A stretch of 64,000 bases of DNA. Origin: VKMB-3413 sp041027365. Lineage in GTDB: Bacteria > Pseudomonadota > Alphaproteobacteria > Rhizobiales > Rhizobiaceae. Of the stretch, positions 17,367 to 25,272 are shown piece after piece. The notes beneath the pieces were generated by a model that was given only the letters and a program-made list of their open reading frames with translations, ran no database searches and was not told the DNA's origin. The translations under genes were made by a program, and so were the position numbers. The stretch's first letter is position 1. Every line of letters starts with the position of its first letter. Where the stretch lies: contig NZ_JBFTEH010000001.1 of NCBI RefSeq assembly GCF_041027365.1, positions 434,001 to 498,000 on the forward strand, written 5' to 3'.

Positions 17367-17939
17367 ATGAGCCAGACCGTTCAGCCGCCCGCATCGGCCT
17401 ATTTCATCACGCCGGAGAAAGAGGCGATCGAGACGCGGACGCTCGCCATCCTGGTCGACAACGAGCCGGGTGTGCTGGCGCGGGTGATCGGCCTGTTCTC
17501 CGGCCGCGGCTACAACATCGAGAGCCTGACGGTGTCGGAGACCGAGCATGAGCGGCATCTGTCGCGCATCACCGTCGTCACCCGCGGCGCGCCGCACGTC
17601 ATCGAGCAGCTGAAGAGCCAGCTCGACCGGATCGTGCCCGTGCACCGCGTCGTCGATCTCACCCGCGCTGCGGGCGAGGACGGCGAGACCGGCCCGATCG
17701 AGCGCGAACTCGCGATCGTCAAGGTGGCGGGGCAGGGGGAGCGGCGGGTCGAGGCGCTGCGGCTGTCCGACGTCTTCCGCGCCAAGGTGATCGACTCCTC
17801 GATCGAGCATTTCGTCTTCGAGATCACCGGCCGGCCCTCGAAGATCGACAAGTTCGTCGCGATCATGGCGCCGCTCGGCCTCGTCGAGATCTGCCGGACC
17901 GGCGTCGCGGCGCTGTCGCGCGGTAAGGACGGGATGTAG
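17367..17939 (+). CDS. ilvN: Acetolactate synthase, small regulatory subunit
   Basis: 190 residues. The subunit activates the large subunit and binds valine for feedback inhibition. The N-terminal ACT domain (TLAILVDNEPGVLARVIGLFSGRGYNIE) spans about residues 24-95, and the C-terminal domain includes DVFRAKVIDSSIEHFVFEITGRP. The ~25-residue N-terminal extension before the ACT domain is usual in alphaproteobacteria. It has its own 209 bp upstream region and is therefore probably transcribed separately from the attenuated ilvI. The symbol ilvH would be equivalent. Confidence 0.96.
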   Translation: MSQTVQPPASAYFITPEKEAIETRTLAILVDNEPGVLARVIGLFSGRGYNIESLTVSETEHERHLSRITVVTRGAPHVIEQLKSQLDRIVPVHRVVDLTRAAGEDGETGPIERELAIVKVAGQGERRVEALRLSDVFRAKVIDSSIEHFVFEITGRPSKIDKFVAIMAPLGLVEICRTGVAALSRGKDGM

Positions 17940-18203
17940 GCCCGGGCCGGCGCCCAAGGACGGGCGGCGAAACGCGATTGGGATCGCCGCAGTCTCGCCT
18001 GCCGCCGGGCCTGCGTCCGCGCTTCCGAAGGGGCCGGAACCCGCGCGTGAAGCCCGGTTGAGTCGTGCAAGGAGCGCCCGTGCCGAACCTTCGGTTGCTC
18101 CGGCGGCCCGTCTTCTACTCCGCGTTCCGCCGCAGCCGGCGCTGCCGGAGCAAAAATCAGCTATTGCTTGAACTTTATTGCGATATGTTAACTTATTAGG
18201 CGG

Positions 18204-20156
18204 ATGACTCGGGAGAGCGACATGCAGCACGCGGGGCTTCCGCCGTTTCAGGAAGGCGAGGAAGACCGCTATCGTCTGCTGGTGAACGCGATCACCGACT
18301 ATGCGATCTACATGCTCGACGCCGGCGGCTACGTTTCCAGCTGGAACGCCGGCGCGCAGCGCTTCAAGGGCTATGAGAGCTCGGAGATTCTCGGCCGCCA
18401 CTTCTCGCAGTTCTTCACGGAGCAAGACCGGGCCTCGGGACTGCCGCAGCGGATCCTCGCGACCGCCGCGCGGGAGGGCCGGTTCGAAAGCGAAGGCTGG
18501 CGTGTGCGCAAGAGCGGCGAACGCTTCTGGGCGCATGTGATCGTCGATTCGATCCTCAGCCCGTCCGGCGAGATCCTCGGTTTCGCCAAGGTCACGCGCG
18601 ACCTCACCGACCGGCGCAAGAGCGAGGCCGCGCTGAGGAACAGCGAGGCGCAGTTCCGCATCCTGGTGAACGGCGTGACCGACTACGCGCTGTACATGCT
18701 GGATCCGGAGGGGCATGTCTCCAGCTGGAACGCCGGCGCAGAGCGGATCAAGGGCTATTGCGCAGACGAGATCCTCGGCCAGCACTTCTCGCGGTTCTAC
18801 ACGCCGGAGGATCGCGAGCGCGGGGAGCCGCAGCGCAGTCTCTCGATCGCCGCACGGGAGGGCCGGTTCGAGACGGAATCCTGGCGCATGCGCAAGGACG
18901 GCAGCCGCTTCTTTGCGCATGTCGTGCTGGATGCGATCCATGACGAGCACGGCGCGCTGATCGGCTTTGCCAAGATCACCCGCGACGTCACGGAACGCCG
19001 CAACGCCGAGCATCAGCTCGATGCGGCGCGCGAAGCCCTGTTCCAGTCGCAGAAGATGGAGGCGATCGGCCAGCTGACGGGCGGCATCGCGCATGATTTC
19101 AACAATCTCCTGACGGCGGTGCTCGGCAATATCGAACTGGCGCTGAAGCGGCTGCCGGAGGACGCCGAGGTCGTGCCGCTCCTGCGCAACGCGCTCACCG
19201 GGGCCGAACGCGGCGCCGCGCTGATCGAGCGGATGCTGGCCTATGCCCGGCATCAGGAACTGAAGCCCATGGCGGTGGCCGTCGCCGATCTCGTGCGCAG
19301 CCTTCGGGATCTGATGGCGCGCTCGCTCGGCCCCGACGTCTCGGTCGTGATCGATCTGCCGGACGCCGTCTGCTCCGTCCAGGCCGATCCGAACCAGCTG
19401 GAATCGGCGGTCCTGAACCTGATGGTGAACGCCCGCGACGCGATGCCGTCCGGTGGCACGATCACGATCGCCCTCCATGAGGAGACGATCGCGGCCGGCC
19501 ACGAGACGCGGCTGCGGCCAGGCCGCTACGTCTGCCTGTCGGTGATCGACAGCGGCGAGGGGATGGACGAGGCGACGCTGGCGAGGGCGCGCGAACCCTT
19601 CTTCACCACCAAGGGGGTCGGCAAGGGCACCGGGCTCGGGCTCTCCATGGTCCACGGCCTGGCCGAGCAGCTCGGCGGACGGCTCGTCATGAAGAGCCGG
19701 CTCGGGGAGGGCACCACGATCTCGCTGTGGCTGCCGGCCTCGGTGGAACTCGCGCCGCAGCCGGCTGCGCCCGGCGACGAGCCGTTGCCGGCTGCCGAGC
19801 CCTCTCGCAGCCTCACCGTGCTCGCCGTCGACGACGACGGACTGGTGCTGATGAATCTCGAGGCCATGCTGGAGGATCTCGGCCACCGTCCAGTGGTGGC
19901 GATGTCGGGAGAAGAGGCGCTGAAAGTCCTCGGCAATTCGCCGGAGATCGATCTCGTCATCACCGATCACGCCATGCCCCGGCTGACCGGCGCCCAGCTC
20001 GCCAGGACGGTTGCGGCGAGCCGGCCGGATCTGCCGGTGATCCTGGCGACGGGCTATGCCGAACTCCCGGCGGGAGAGAGCTGCCGGGTCCAGATGCTGG
20101 CAAAGCCCTACGGGCTGCGTGAACTGGAACGGGCGATCGCCCTCGCCACGGCGTGA
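18204..20156 (+). CDS. PAS-PAS hybrid sensor histidine kinase with receiver domain
   Basis: 650 residues with no membrane segment, so a cytoplasmic sensor. Two similar PAS domains (about 22-135 and 150-265; compare VSSWNAGAQRFKGY with VSSWNAGAERIKGY) precede a histidine-kinase core. The phospho-acceptor is H297 in LTGGIAHDFNNLL; N-box, DSGEGMD and GTGLGLSMVHGL motifs complete the ATPase domain. A C-terminal receiver (LAVDDDGLVLMNLE, aspartate in LVITDHAMPR, lysine in AKPYG) makes it a hybrid. The signal and output are unknown. No response regulator or output gene is adjacent. An AT-rich stretch precedes the start. Confidence 0.93.
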   Translation: MTRESDMQHAGLPPFQEGEEDRYRLLVNAITDYAIYMLDAGGYVSSWNAGAQRFKGYESSEILGRHFSQFFTEQDRASGLPQRILATAAREGRFESEGWRVRKSGERFWAHVIVDSILSPSGEILGFAKVTRDLTDRRKSEAALRNSEAQFRILVNGVTDYALYMLDPEGHVSSWNAGAERIKGYCADEILGQHFSRFYTPEDRERGEPQRSLSIAAREGRFETESWRMRKDGSRFFAHVVLDAIHDEHGALIGFAKITRDVTERRNAEHQLDAAREALFQSQKMEAIGQLTGGIAHDFNNLLTAVLGNIELALKRLPEDAEVVPLLRNALTGAERGAALIERMLAYARHQELKPMAVAVADLVRSLRDLMARSLGPDVSVVIDLPDAVCSVQADPNQLESAVLNLMVNARDAMPSGGTITIALHEETIAAGHETRLRPGRYVCLSVIDSGEGMDEATLARAREPFFTTKGVGKGTGLGLSMVHGLAEQLGGRLVMKSRLGEGTTISLWLPASVELAPQPAAPGDEPLPAAEPSRSLTVLAVDDDGLVLMNLEAMLEDLGHRPVVAMSGEEALKVLGNSPEIDLVITDHAMPRLTGAQLARTVAASRPDLPVILATGYAELPAGESCRVQMLAKPYGLRELERAIALATA

Positions 20157-20253
20157 GGCGCGAGGGCGCGGCGGTAGGCAGACGCGGCGCGGCATGCTCT
20201 AAAGCCCGGGTGGATCCCGAACGGGAATCACGGTCTGTTCACGCGCCGGCGGA

Positions 20254-21387
20254 GTGCTCTTGAAACTGTCACCCCAGCAGGACGAGGCCCTGAAGGCCGT
20301 CGCCGACTGGCTCGATCGCGGCGATCAGCCGATCTTTCGCCTGTTCGGCTATGCCGGCACCGGCAAGACCACGCTCGCCCGGCATTTCGCCGAGGGCATC
20401 GACGGCGCCGTGCAGTTCGCCGCCTTTACCGGCAAGGCGGCACAGGTGCTGCGCTCCAAGGGCGCCAAGAGTGCGCGCACCATCCACTCGCTGATCTACC
20501 GGCCGCGCGGCGAGGAGACGGTCGAGGACGAGGTGAGCGGCGCCTCGCGGGTGTCGCCGACCTTCTCGCTCAACCGCCAGAGCCCCGTCGCCAAGGCCAA
20601 GCTCGTCGTCGTCGACGAATGCTCCATGGTGGACGAGGCGCTCGGCCGCGACCTCATGACGTTCGGCACGCCGATCCTCGTCCTCGGCGATCCCGGCCAG
20701 TTGCCGCCCGTCTCCGGCGGCGGCTTCTTCACCGAGGCAGAGCCGGACTTCCTCCTGACCGAGATCCACCGCCAGGCCCGCGACAACCCGATCGTCGAGC
20801 TGGCGCTCGCCGTGCGCGAGGGCCGCGAGCTGATGTACGGCGACTACGGCACGGCGCAGATCATCTCCAAGCGGGAGGTCGAGCAGGAGAAGGTCCTGGC
20901 GGCAGACCAGGTACTCGTCGGCACCAACCGCACGCGCCGGCGCTACAACGCCCGCCTGCGGGAGCTGAAGGGCTTCGACGGACCGCTGCCGATGGCCGGC
21001 GACAAGCTGGTGTGCCTCAGGAACGACCCCGCGAAGGGGCTGCTCAACGGCTCGCTCTGGCAGGTGATGACCGCCTCGCGCGAGACCGCCAAGCCGGGCA
21101 TCAATCTGCTCGTCAAGCCGGACGACGACGACATCGATCAGGGGGCGGCGAAGATCCGCCTGCTGAAGTCGGCCTTCGAGGAGCCGGACGCCGAGGTCCC
21201 CTGGGCGACCAAGAAGCGCTTCGACGACTTCGACTTCGGCTATGCGCTGACGGTGCACAAGGCGCAGGGGTCGCAGTGGGACGACGTCATGCTCTTCGAC
21301 GAGAGCTGGGCGTTCCGCGACACGCGCGAGCGCTGGCTCTATACCGCCATCACGCGCGCCGCAGAGCGCCTCACCATCGTCAAGTGA
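20254..21387 (+). CDS. RecD-like superfamily 1 DNA helicase/ATPase
   Basis: 377 residues with helicase motifs in order: Walker A FGYAGTGKTTLARHFAE (~30-45), the motif-Ia-like FTGKAAQVLRSKGA, Walker B VVVDECSMVD, GDPGQLPPV (motif III) and the C-terminal UvrD_C_2-like segment YALTVHKAQGSQWDDV, ending YTAITRAAERL. It should unwind or translocate on DNA, presumably in repair; the specific process is unknown. It lacks the large N-terminal domain of RecD2. The start is a GTG (20254); a TTG six bases later is possible. Confidence 0.9.
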   Translation: MLLKLSPQQDEALKAVADWLDRGDQPIFRLFGYAGTGKTTLARHFAEGIDGAVQFAAFTGKAAQVLRSKGAKSARTIHSLIYRPRGEETVEDEVSGASRVSPTFSLNRQSPVAKAKLVVVDECSMVDEALGRDLMTFGTPILVLGDPGQLPPVSGGGFFTEAEPDFLLTEIHRQARDNPIVELALAVREGRELMYGDYGTAQIISKREVEQEKVLAADQVLVGTNRTRRRYNARLRELKGFDGPLPMAGDKLVCLRNDPAKGLLNGSLWQVMTASRETAKPGINLLVKPDDDDIDQGAAKIRLLKSAFEEPDAEVPWATKKRFDDFDFGYALTVHKAQGSQWDDVMLFDESWAFRDTRERWLYTAITRAAERLTIVK

Positions 21388-21438
21388 AGCGCGCCCTGCC
21401 TCTTTGTCAGAGGCCGGTCCGCGGGACCATCGTTCGGA

Positions 21439-21840
21439 TCATTCCGCCGGCGCCAGCGTCGGCACGGACGCCGTGGCCGGGCTCCTGACGAACAGCCACA
21501 GGAACATCGCCCCGCCGATGATGACGATCGGCGCGCCGATCATCAGGAACGGGTTCGGCTGCCCGCTGGCATCGATCATCACCTTGCCGGTGAGAAGGAT
21601 CACTGTGCCGGCTTCGTAGACGACGAGCTGCGGCAGGGCGAGCCGGCTCTCCCGGAGCGTCGGCCAGGCCTTGTGCGTCAGCCCGAACAGCACCGAGGCG
21701 ACGAAGCCGAGCAGGCCGATATGGGCGTGCGACTGGGCGAAGTTCGGATGGCCGCTGGCGCCGAGCCAGGTGCCGAACGCGGCCGAGCCGATCAGCCAGG
21801 CGAGGCCGAGGGAGATGTAGAGCTTGTCGATGTTGCGCAT
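21439..21840 (-). CDS. Small four-helix membrane protein, heme-copper-oxidase-like
   Basis: 133 residues from the ATG at 21840, with four predicted transmembrane helices. The second region, SHAHIGLLGFVASVLFGLTHKAWP, has histidines placed as in a subunit I helix of nitric-oxide reductase or cytochrome oxidase, but the protein is far too short to be a complete oxidase. Similar short proteins occur in rhizobia without known function. Heme binding is a possibility and is not shown. The gene stands alone, facing away from the helicase gene. Confidence 0.6.
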   Translation of the reverse strand: MRNIDKLYISLGLAWLIGSAAFGTWLGASGHPNFAQSHAHIGLLGFVASVLFGLTHKAWPTLRESRLALPQLVVYEAGTVILLTGKVMIDASGQPNPFLMIGAPIVIIGGAMFLWLFVRSPATASVPTLAPAE

Positions 21841-22010
21841 ATCAGAATTCCCGATCAGCGAAGTGTTTGAACGGCTATGAAGACTGCATGTGCCCCGAAC
21901 ATCTCCACAAGCACGGCCCGATCCCGGCACTGTCTCAAATCGAAAACATTGCGGCGACGGCTCGTATTGCAGAGGCGAGTTCTTGACGAACCCGGCGCCA
22001 GAAAACAGAA

Positions 22011-22036
22011 GAGGCGGCCTTCGTCAAGGCCGCCTC
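22011..22036 (-). terminator. Rho-independent terminator of the C-X18-C repeat-protein gene
   Basis: An 11-base-pair perfect stem (22011-22021 with 22026-22036) and four-base loop lie 32 bases after the stop codon at 22068. On the minus strand the stem is followed by the T-rich TTCTGTTTTC. Confidence 0.75.
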
Positions 22037-22067
22037 ACGCAAGGTCAAGAAAAAGATGCGGGTGCTG

Positions 22068-24128
22068 TCAGCAACCACTGCCCAAGAGATAGGCCCTGCC
22101 GTCCTGGACGCGGTCCACCTTCACGGAGCAGCCGTTGCCGAGGTCGGCCGAGGAGCCGGCCTTCACCTGCTGGCGACCGGCGCCCATGACGTAGATCGTC
22201 GCGGCATTGTCGTTGATCGCCGACAGGAAGACCATGTGGTTGCCGACGTTCTGGGTCTCTCCGACCTGCAGCCCGCCACTGCCATTGCCGTTCGAGGACT
22301 GCTGCTGACCGCCGGCAGGCTGGGCGGCAGCGCCATTGGCCGGCTGCTGGTTCGTCGGCTGGCCGCTGGCCACGCCATTCGGCTGGGCATTGCTGCCGGA
22401 CTGCTGGCCGGCGCCATTGCCGGAGGCCGGCTGCATCTGCTGCTGGCCCGAGGCCGGCTGGGCCGCACCGGCAGGGCTGCCCGACGCGCCGCCGTTGCAG
22501 CCCTGTGAGGTCAGGCTCGCCTGGTCGTTGTCGACGCTCTTCAGCGTCACCTGGCAGCCATTGCCGGCATCCATCGACGAGCCGACCCGGACCACCTGCC
22601 GGTCGGCACCGCCCTGCGGGAAGGCTGCGCCGTTCGCCATCGGCAGGAGCGTCGCCTGGTTGTCGCCGATCGCGGAGACGAAGATCTTCGTCTGTCCGAA
22701 ATTCGCGACGCTGCCGACGGAGACGGTCGCCGAGGTGGCGCTCGCCTGCTGTCCCGACGGCTGAGCCTGCTGGCTGCCGGCATTGCCCTGCTGCTGCCCG
22801 CCGGACGCCGCCTGCTGCTGCGCGTTGCCGGCGGCCGGCCGGGAGTTGCCGGCACTGCCGCTGGAGGCGTTCCCGCCGGACTGGTTGTCGCCGGCCGGCG
22901 CGGCCGCCTGCGAGCCGGAGGCGTTGCCGCCGTTACATCCCGCGGCCGCCAGGCTCGCCTGGTCGTTGTCGATGCTCTTCAGTGTCACCTGGCAGCCATT
23001 GCCGGCATCCATGGACGAGCCGACCGTCACCGTCTGCCGATTCGTGCCGCCCTGCGGGAAGGCGGCGCCGTTCGCCATCGGCAGGAGGGTGGCGGCATTG
23101 TCGCCGATTGCCGAGACGAAGATCTTCGTCTGGCCGAAGTTCGCGACCCCGCCGACGGGAACCGTCGCGGAGGTGGCGGCAGGCTGCTGCCCGCCGGCAG
23201 CGCCGGCGTTCGCCTGCTGGCCCGCGCCCGGTGAGGCGGCCGCCTGCTGCTGTCCGCCGGCGGATACGTTCTGCTGCGCGGTGCCCTGGCGGGTATTGCC
23301 GTTCGCTGCGGCCTGCTGTCCGTTGCCGGCCGCGGCGCCCTGCTGGCCGCTGCCGGAATTGCCGCCCGCGGCCTGCTGCTGGCCCTTGCCCGAGCCGCCT
23401 CCGCAGCCGTTCGCCGAGAGATAGGCCGCGCCGGCCGCGATGCCCGCCACCGTCACCTGGCAGTCGCCGGCGACGCTGACCGAGGCGCCGGGCTGCACAG
23501 ACTGCAGGCGGCCGCTGATGCCGATGGTCGCGGACTGGCCGTCCGAGGCGAGGCCGGAGAGCTGGACCGTTTGACCGCCGAAGATCGCCGCCTGGCCGGG
23601 CAGGAGGATCGCGCCGCTGGGGCCTATCTGGTTGGCGAGAGCCGCAGGATCGCCGCCGGCCTGGCTTCCGCCGGCCTGTCCGCCGTTATTGCCGCCGCCG
23701 GACGCCGCCGGACGCTGGCCGAGCTGCTGCACCGACTGCTGCACGCCCTGCAGCGCCTGCGCGATCTGGTCGAGCTTCTGCGACATGTCGTTGGAGTTTT
23801 GCGAGGCCTGTGCCGCCTGGCCCTGCTTCTGGACCGCCTGCATCAGCGCATCGGTCCGCGTCTGGACCTCGTTGCCGAGCTTGGCGATCTCCTGCTGCAG
23901 GCCGCCCACCGCCTGCTTCACGCCGGCGCTCGTCTGATCCGCCTGCTGCGACAGGCCGCTGTTCAACTGCTGGACGTTGGTCTGGATGTCGGCGATCGGC
24001 TTCTTCAGCTGATCGACCTCCCGCGTCACCTGCCGGTTCACGCTGCCGACATTCGGACTGATCAGCCAACCGATGAACAGGCCGACGAGGCCTGCGATCA
24101 CGATCGGGATGAATTTCGAGCCACCCAT
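22068..24128 (-). CDS. Membrane-anchored protein with four C-X18-C domains, unknown function
   Basis: 686 residues from the ATG at 24128 (MGGSKFIPIVIAGLVGLFIG), which places a transmembrane anchor at 7-24. A Gln-rich predicted coiled coil (~30-137) follows, then four similar domains of ~70-78 residues at 175-242, 321-398, 467-544 and 618-686, joined by Gln/Gly/Ala/Asn-rich linkers. Each domain ends in a cysteine, and a second cysteine precedes it by exactly 19 positions (223/242, 379/398, 525/544, 667/686); the last cysteine is the C-terminal residue. This suggests one disulfide per domain in the periplasm. Domains 2 and 3 are nearly identical. I recognise no family. Confidence 0.75.
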   Translation of the reverse strand: MGGSKFIPIVIAGLVGLFIGWLISPNVGSVNRQVTREVDQLKKPIADIQTNVQQLNSGLSQQADQTSAGVKQAVGGLQQEIAKLGNEVQTRTDALMQAVQKQGQAAQASQNSNDMSQKLDQIAQALQGVQQSVQQLGQRPAASGGGNNGGQAGGSQAGGDPAALANQIGPSGAILLPGQAAIFGGQTVQLSGLASDGQSATIGISGRLQSVQPGASVSVAGDCQVTVAGIAAGAAYLSANGCGGGSGKGQQQAAGGNSGSGQQGAAAGNGQQAAANGNTRQGTAQQNVSAGGQQQAAASPGAGQQANAGAAGGQQPAATSATVPVGGVANFGQTKIFVSAIGDNAATLLPMANGAAFPQGGTNRQTVTVGSSMDAGNGCQVTLKSIDNDQASLAAAGCNGGNASGSQAAAPAGDNQSGGNASSGSAGNSRPAAGNAQQQAASGGQQQGNAGSQQAQPSGQQASATSATVSVGSVANFGQTKIFVSAIGDNQATLLPMANGAAFPQGGADRQVVRVGSSMDAGNGCQVTLKSVDNDQASLTSQGCNGGASGSPAGAAQPASGQQQMQPASGNGAGQQSGSNAQPNGVASGQPTNQQPANGAAAQPAGGQQQSSNGNGSGGLQVGETQNVGNHMVFLSAINDNAATIYVMGAGRQQVKAGSSADLGNGCSVKVDRVQDGRAYLLGSGC
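22497..22730 (-). repeat. Third C-X18-C domain, near-copy of 22935-23168
   Basis: The 234-base segments 22497-22730 and 22935-23168 encode residues 467-544 and 321-398 of the same protein and differ at few codons, for example sharing TKIFVSAIGDN and LLPMANGAAFPQGG. This looks like a recent internal duplication. Confidence 0.8.
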
Positions 24129-24329
24129 GGGTCTCCCTCCCAACACAGCCAATGGGGGCAGAAGACAGGGGCGGGCGGGGGAATGTCAACATGGCAGCCG
24201 CCTGAGAAATTCTCTCTATCGGCGCATTGACGGCCGCCGCCTCGACCCTAGGCAGCCGGGCGGCTGGCGTCCGGGCGAGCGATGCAGTATGCCCCCGCCA
24301 TCCGGGACAGGACGAACGGCGAGGGGATC

Positions 24330-25076
24330 ATGGCGACGGCTCTTTCGGTCAATCTCAACGCCGTGGCGATGCTGCGCAACCGCCGCGACCTGCCCTGGCC
24401 GAGCGTCACCGGGATCGGTCGCATCGCGCTTGCGGCGGGCGCGCACGGGCTGACGGTCCACCCGCGGCCGGACCAGCGCCACATCCGCTTTTCCGACCTT
24501 CCGGCGATCCGGCAGCTGATCGACGACGAGTTTCCCGGCGCCGAGTTCAACATCGAGGGCTATCCGAGCGGGGACTTCCTCGACCTCGTCGCCGCGGCGC
24601 GGCCGGAACAGGTGACCCTGGTGCCGGACGATCCGAGCCAGCCGACCTCCGACCATGGCTGGGACTTCGTTGCCGACGCCGCGCTCCTGAAGCCGGTCGT
24701 CGCGCGGCTGAAGGCAGAGGGGGCGCGCGTGTCGCTGTTCGCCGATGCCGAGCCCGGCGCGATGGCGGCTGCCGCCGACACCGGCTGCGACCGCGTCGAA
24801 CTCTACACCGGACCCTATGGCGGCACCTTCGCCGATCCCGACGCGGCCGCCCGGGAAGTGGAGCGGCTTGGTGCCGCAGCCGATGCCGCCTTCGCCGTCG
24901 GCCTCGGCGTCAACGCCGGTCACGACCTGACGGTCGCGAACCTTCCCCCGCTCGTGCGCCGCATCCCGGGGCTCGCCGAGGTCTCGATCGGCCACGGCCT
25001 GACCGCCGATGCGCTGGAATACGGGATGGCGGAGACCGTTCGGCGGTTCCGCCGGGCCTGCGGCCAAGTCGTCTGA
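24330..25076 (+). CDS. pdxJ: Pyridoxine 5'-phosphate synthase
   Basis: 248 residues forming a TIM barrel that condenses aminoacetone phosphate and deoxyxylulose phosphate to pyridoxine phosphate (vitamin B6). Motifs include LSVNLNAVAMLRNRRDLPWPS, GLTVHPRPDQRHI with the active-site HxRxDxRH signature, FNIEGYPS, VELYTGPY and SIGHGLTADAL. The start at 24330 has GAGGGG eight bases upstream and matches the family start; an in-frame codon at 24282 would add 16 non-conserved residues. Divergent from the repeat-protein gene. Confidence 0.96.
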   Translation: MATALSVNLNAVAMLRNRRDLPWPSVTGIGRIALAAGAHGLTVHPRPDQRHIRFSDLPAIRQLIDDEFPGAEFNIEGYPSGDFLDLVAAARPEQVTLVPDDPSQPTSDHGWDFVADAALLKPVVARLKAEGARVSLFADAEPGAMAAAADTGCDRVELYTGPYGGTFADPDAAAREVERLGAAADAAFAVGLGVNAGHDLTVANLPPLVRRIPGLAEVSIGHGLTADALEYGMAETVRRFRRACGQVV

Positions 25077-25272
25077 AGACCGGAGTGCTGTAGAGCGGCA
25101 GAAGAGCGATGGTCCGCACGCGGCTCGTCATGGGGATGACTCACGGAGGCTTAGCCATGCATCGACGCCGCGCCTTGCAGTCTTGCAGCAACAGGACTAT
25201 CTAGCGCCCGGGTTTTGCATCGCAGCAAGGGCAACTGGGCCGCCCCGCCAGATCGCGCGGCCGAGTACATTG

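Noticed and set aside
17346..20195. 949-codon minus-strand frame opposite ilvN and the hybrid kinase
   Set aside because: It spans two well-identified genes and an intergenic region, and its composition is that of a GC-rich antisense frame.
22068..24128. Q/G-rich repeat protein as a misread CRISPR or tandem-repeat array
   Set aside because: The repeats keep the reading frame, codon bias and cysteine spacing, so they are protein domains and not a nucleotide-level array.
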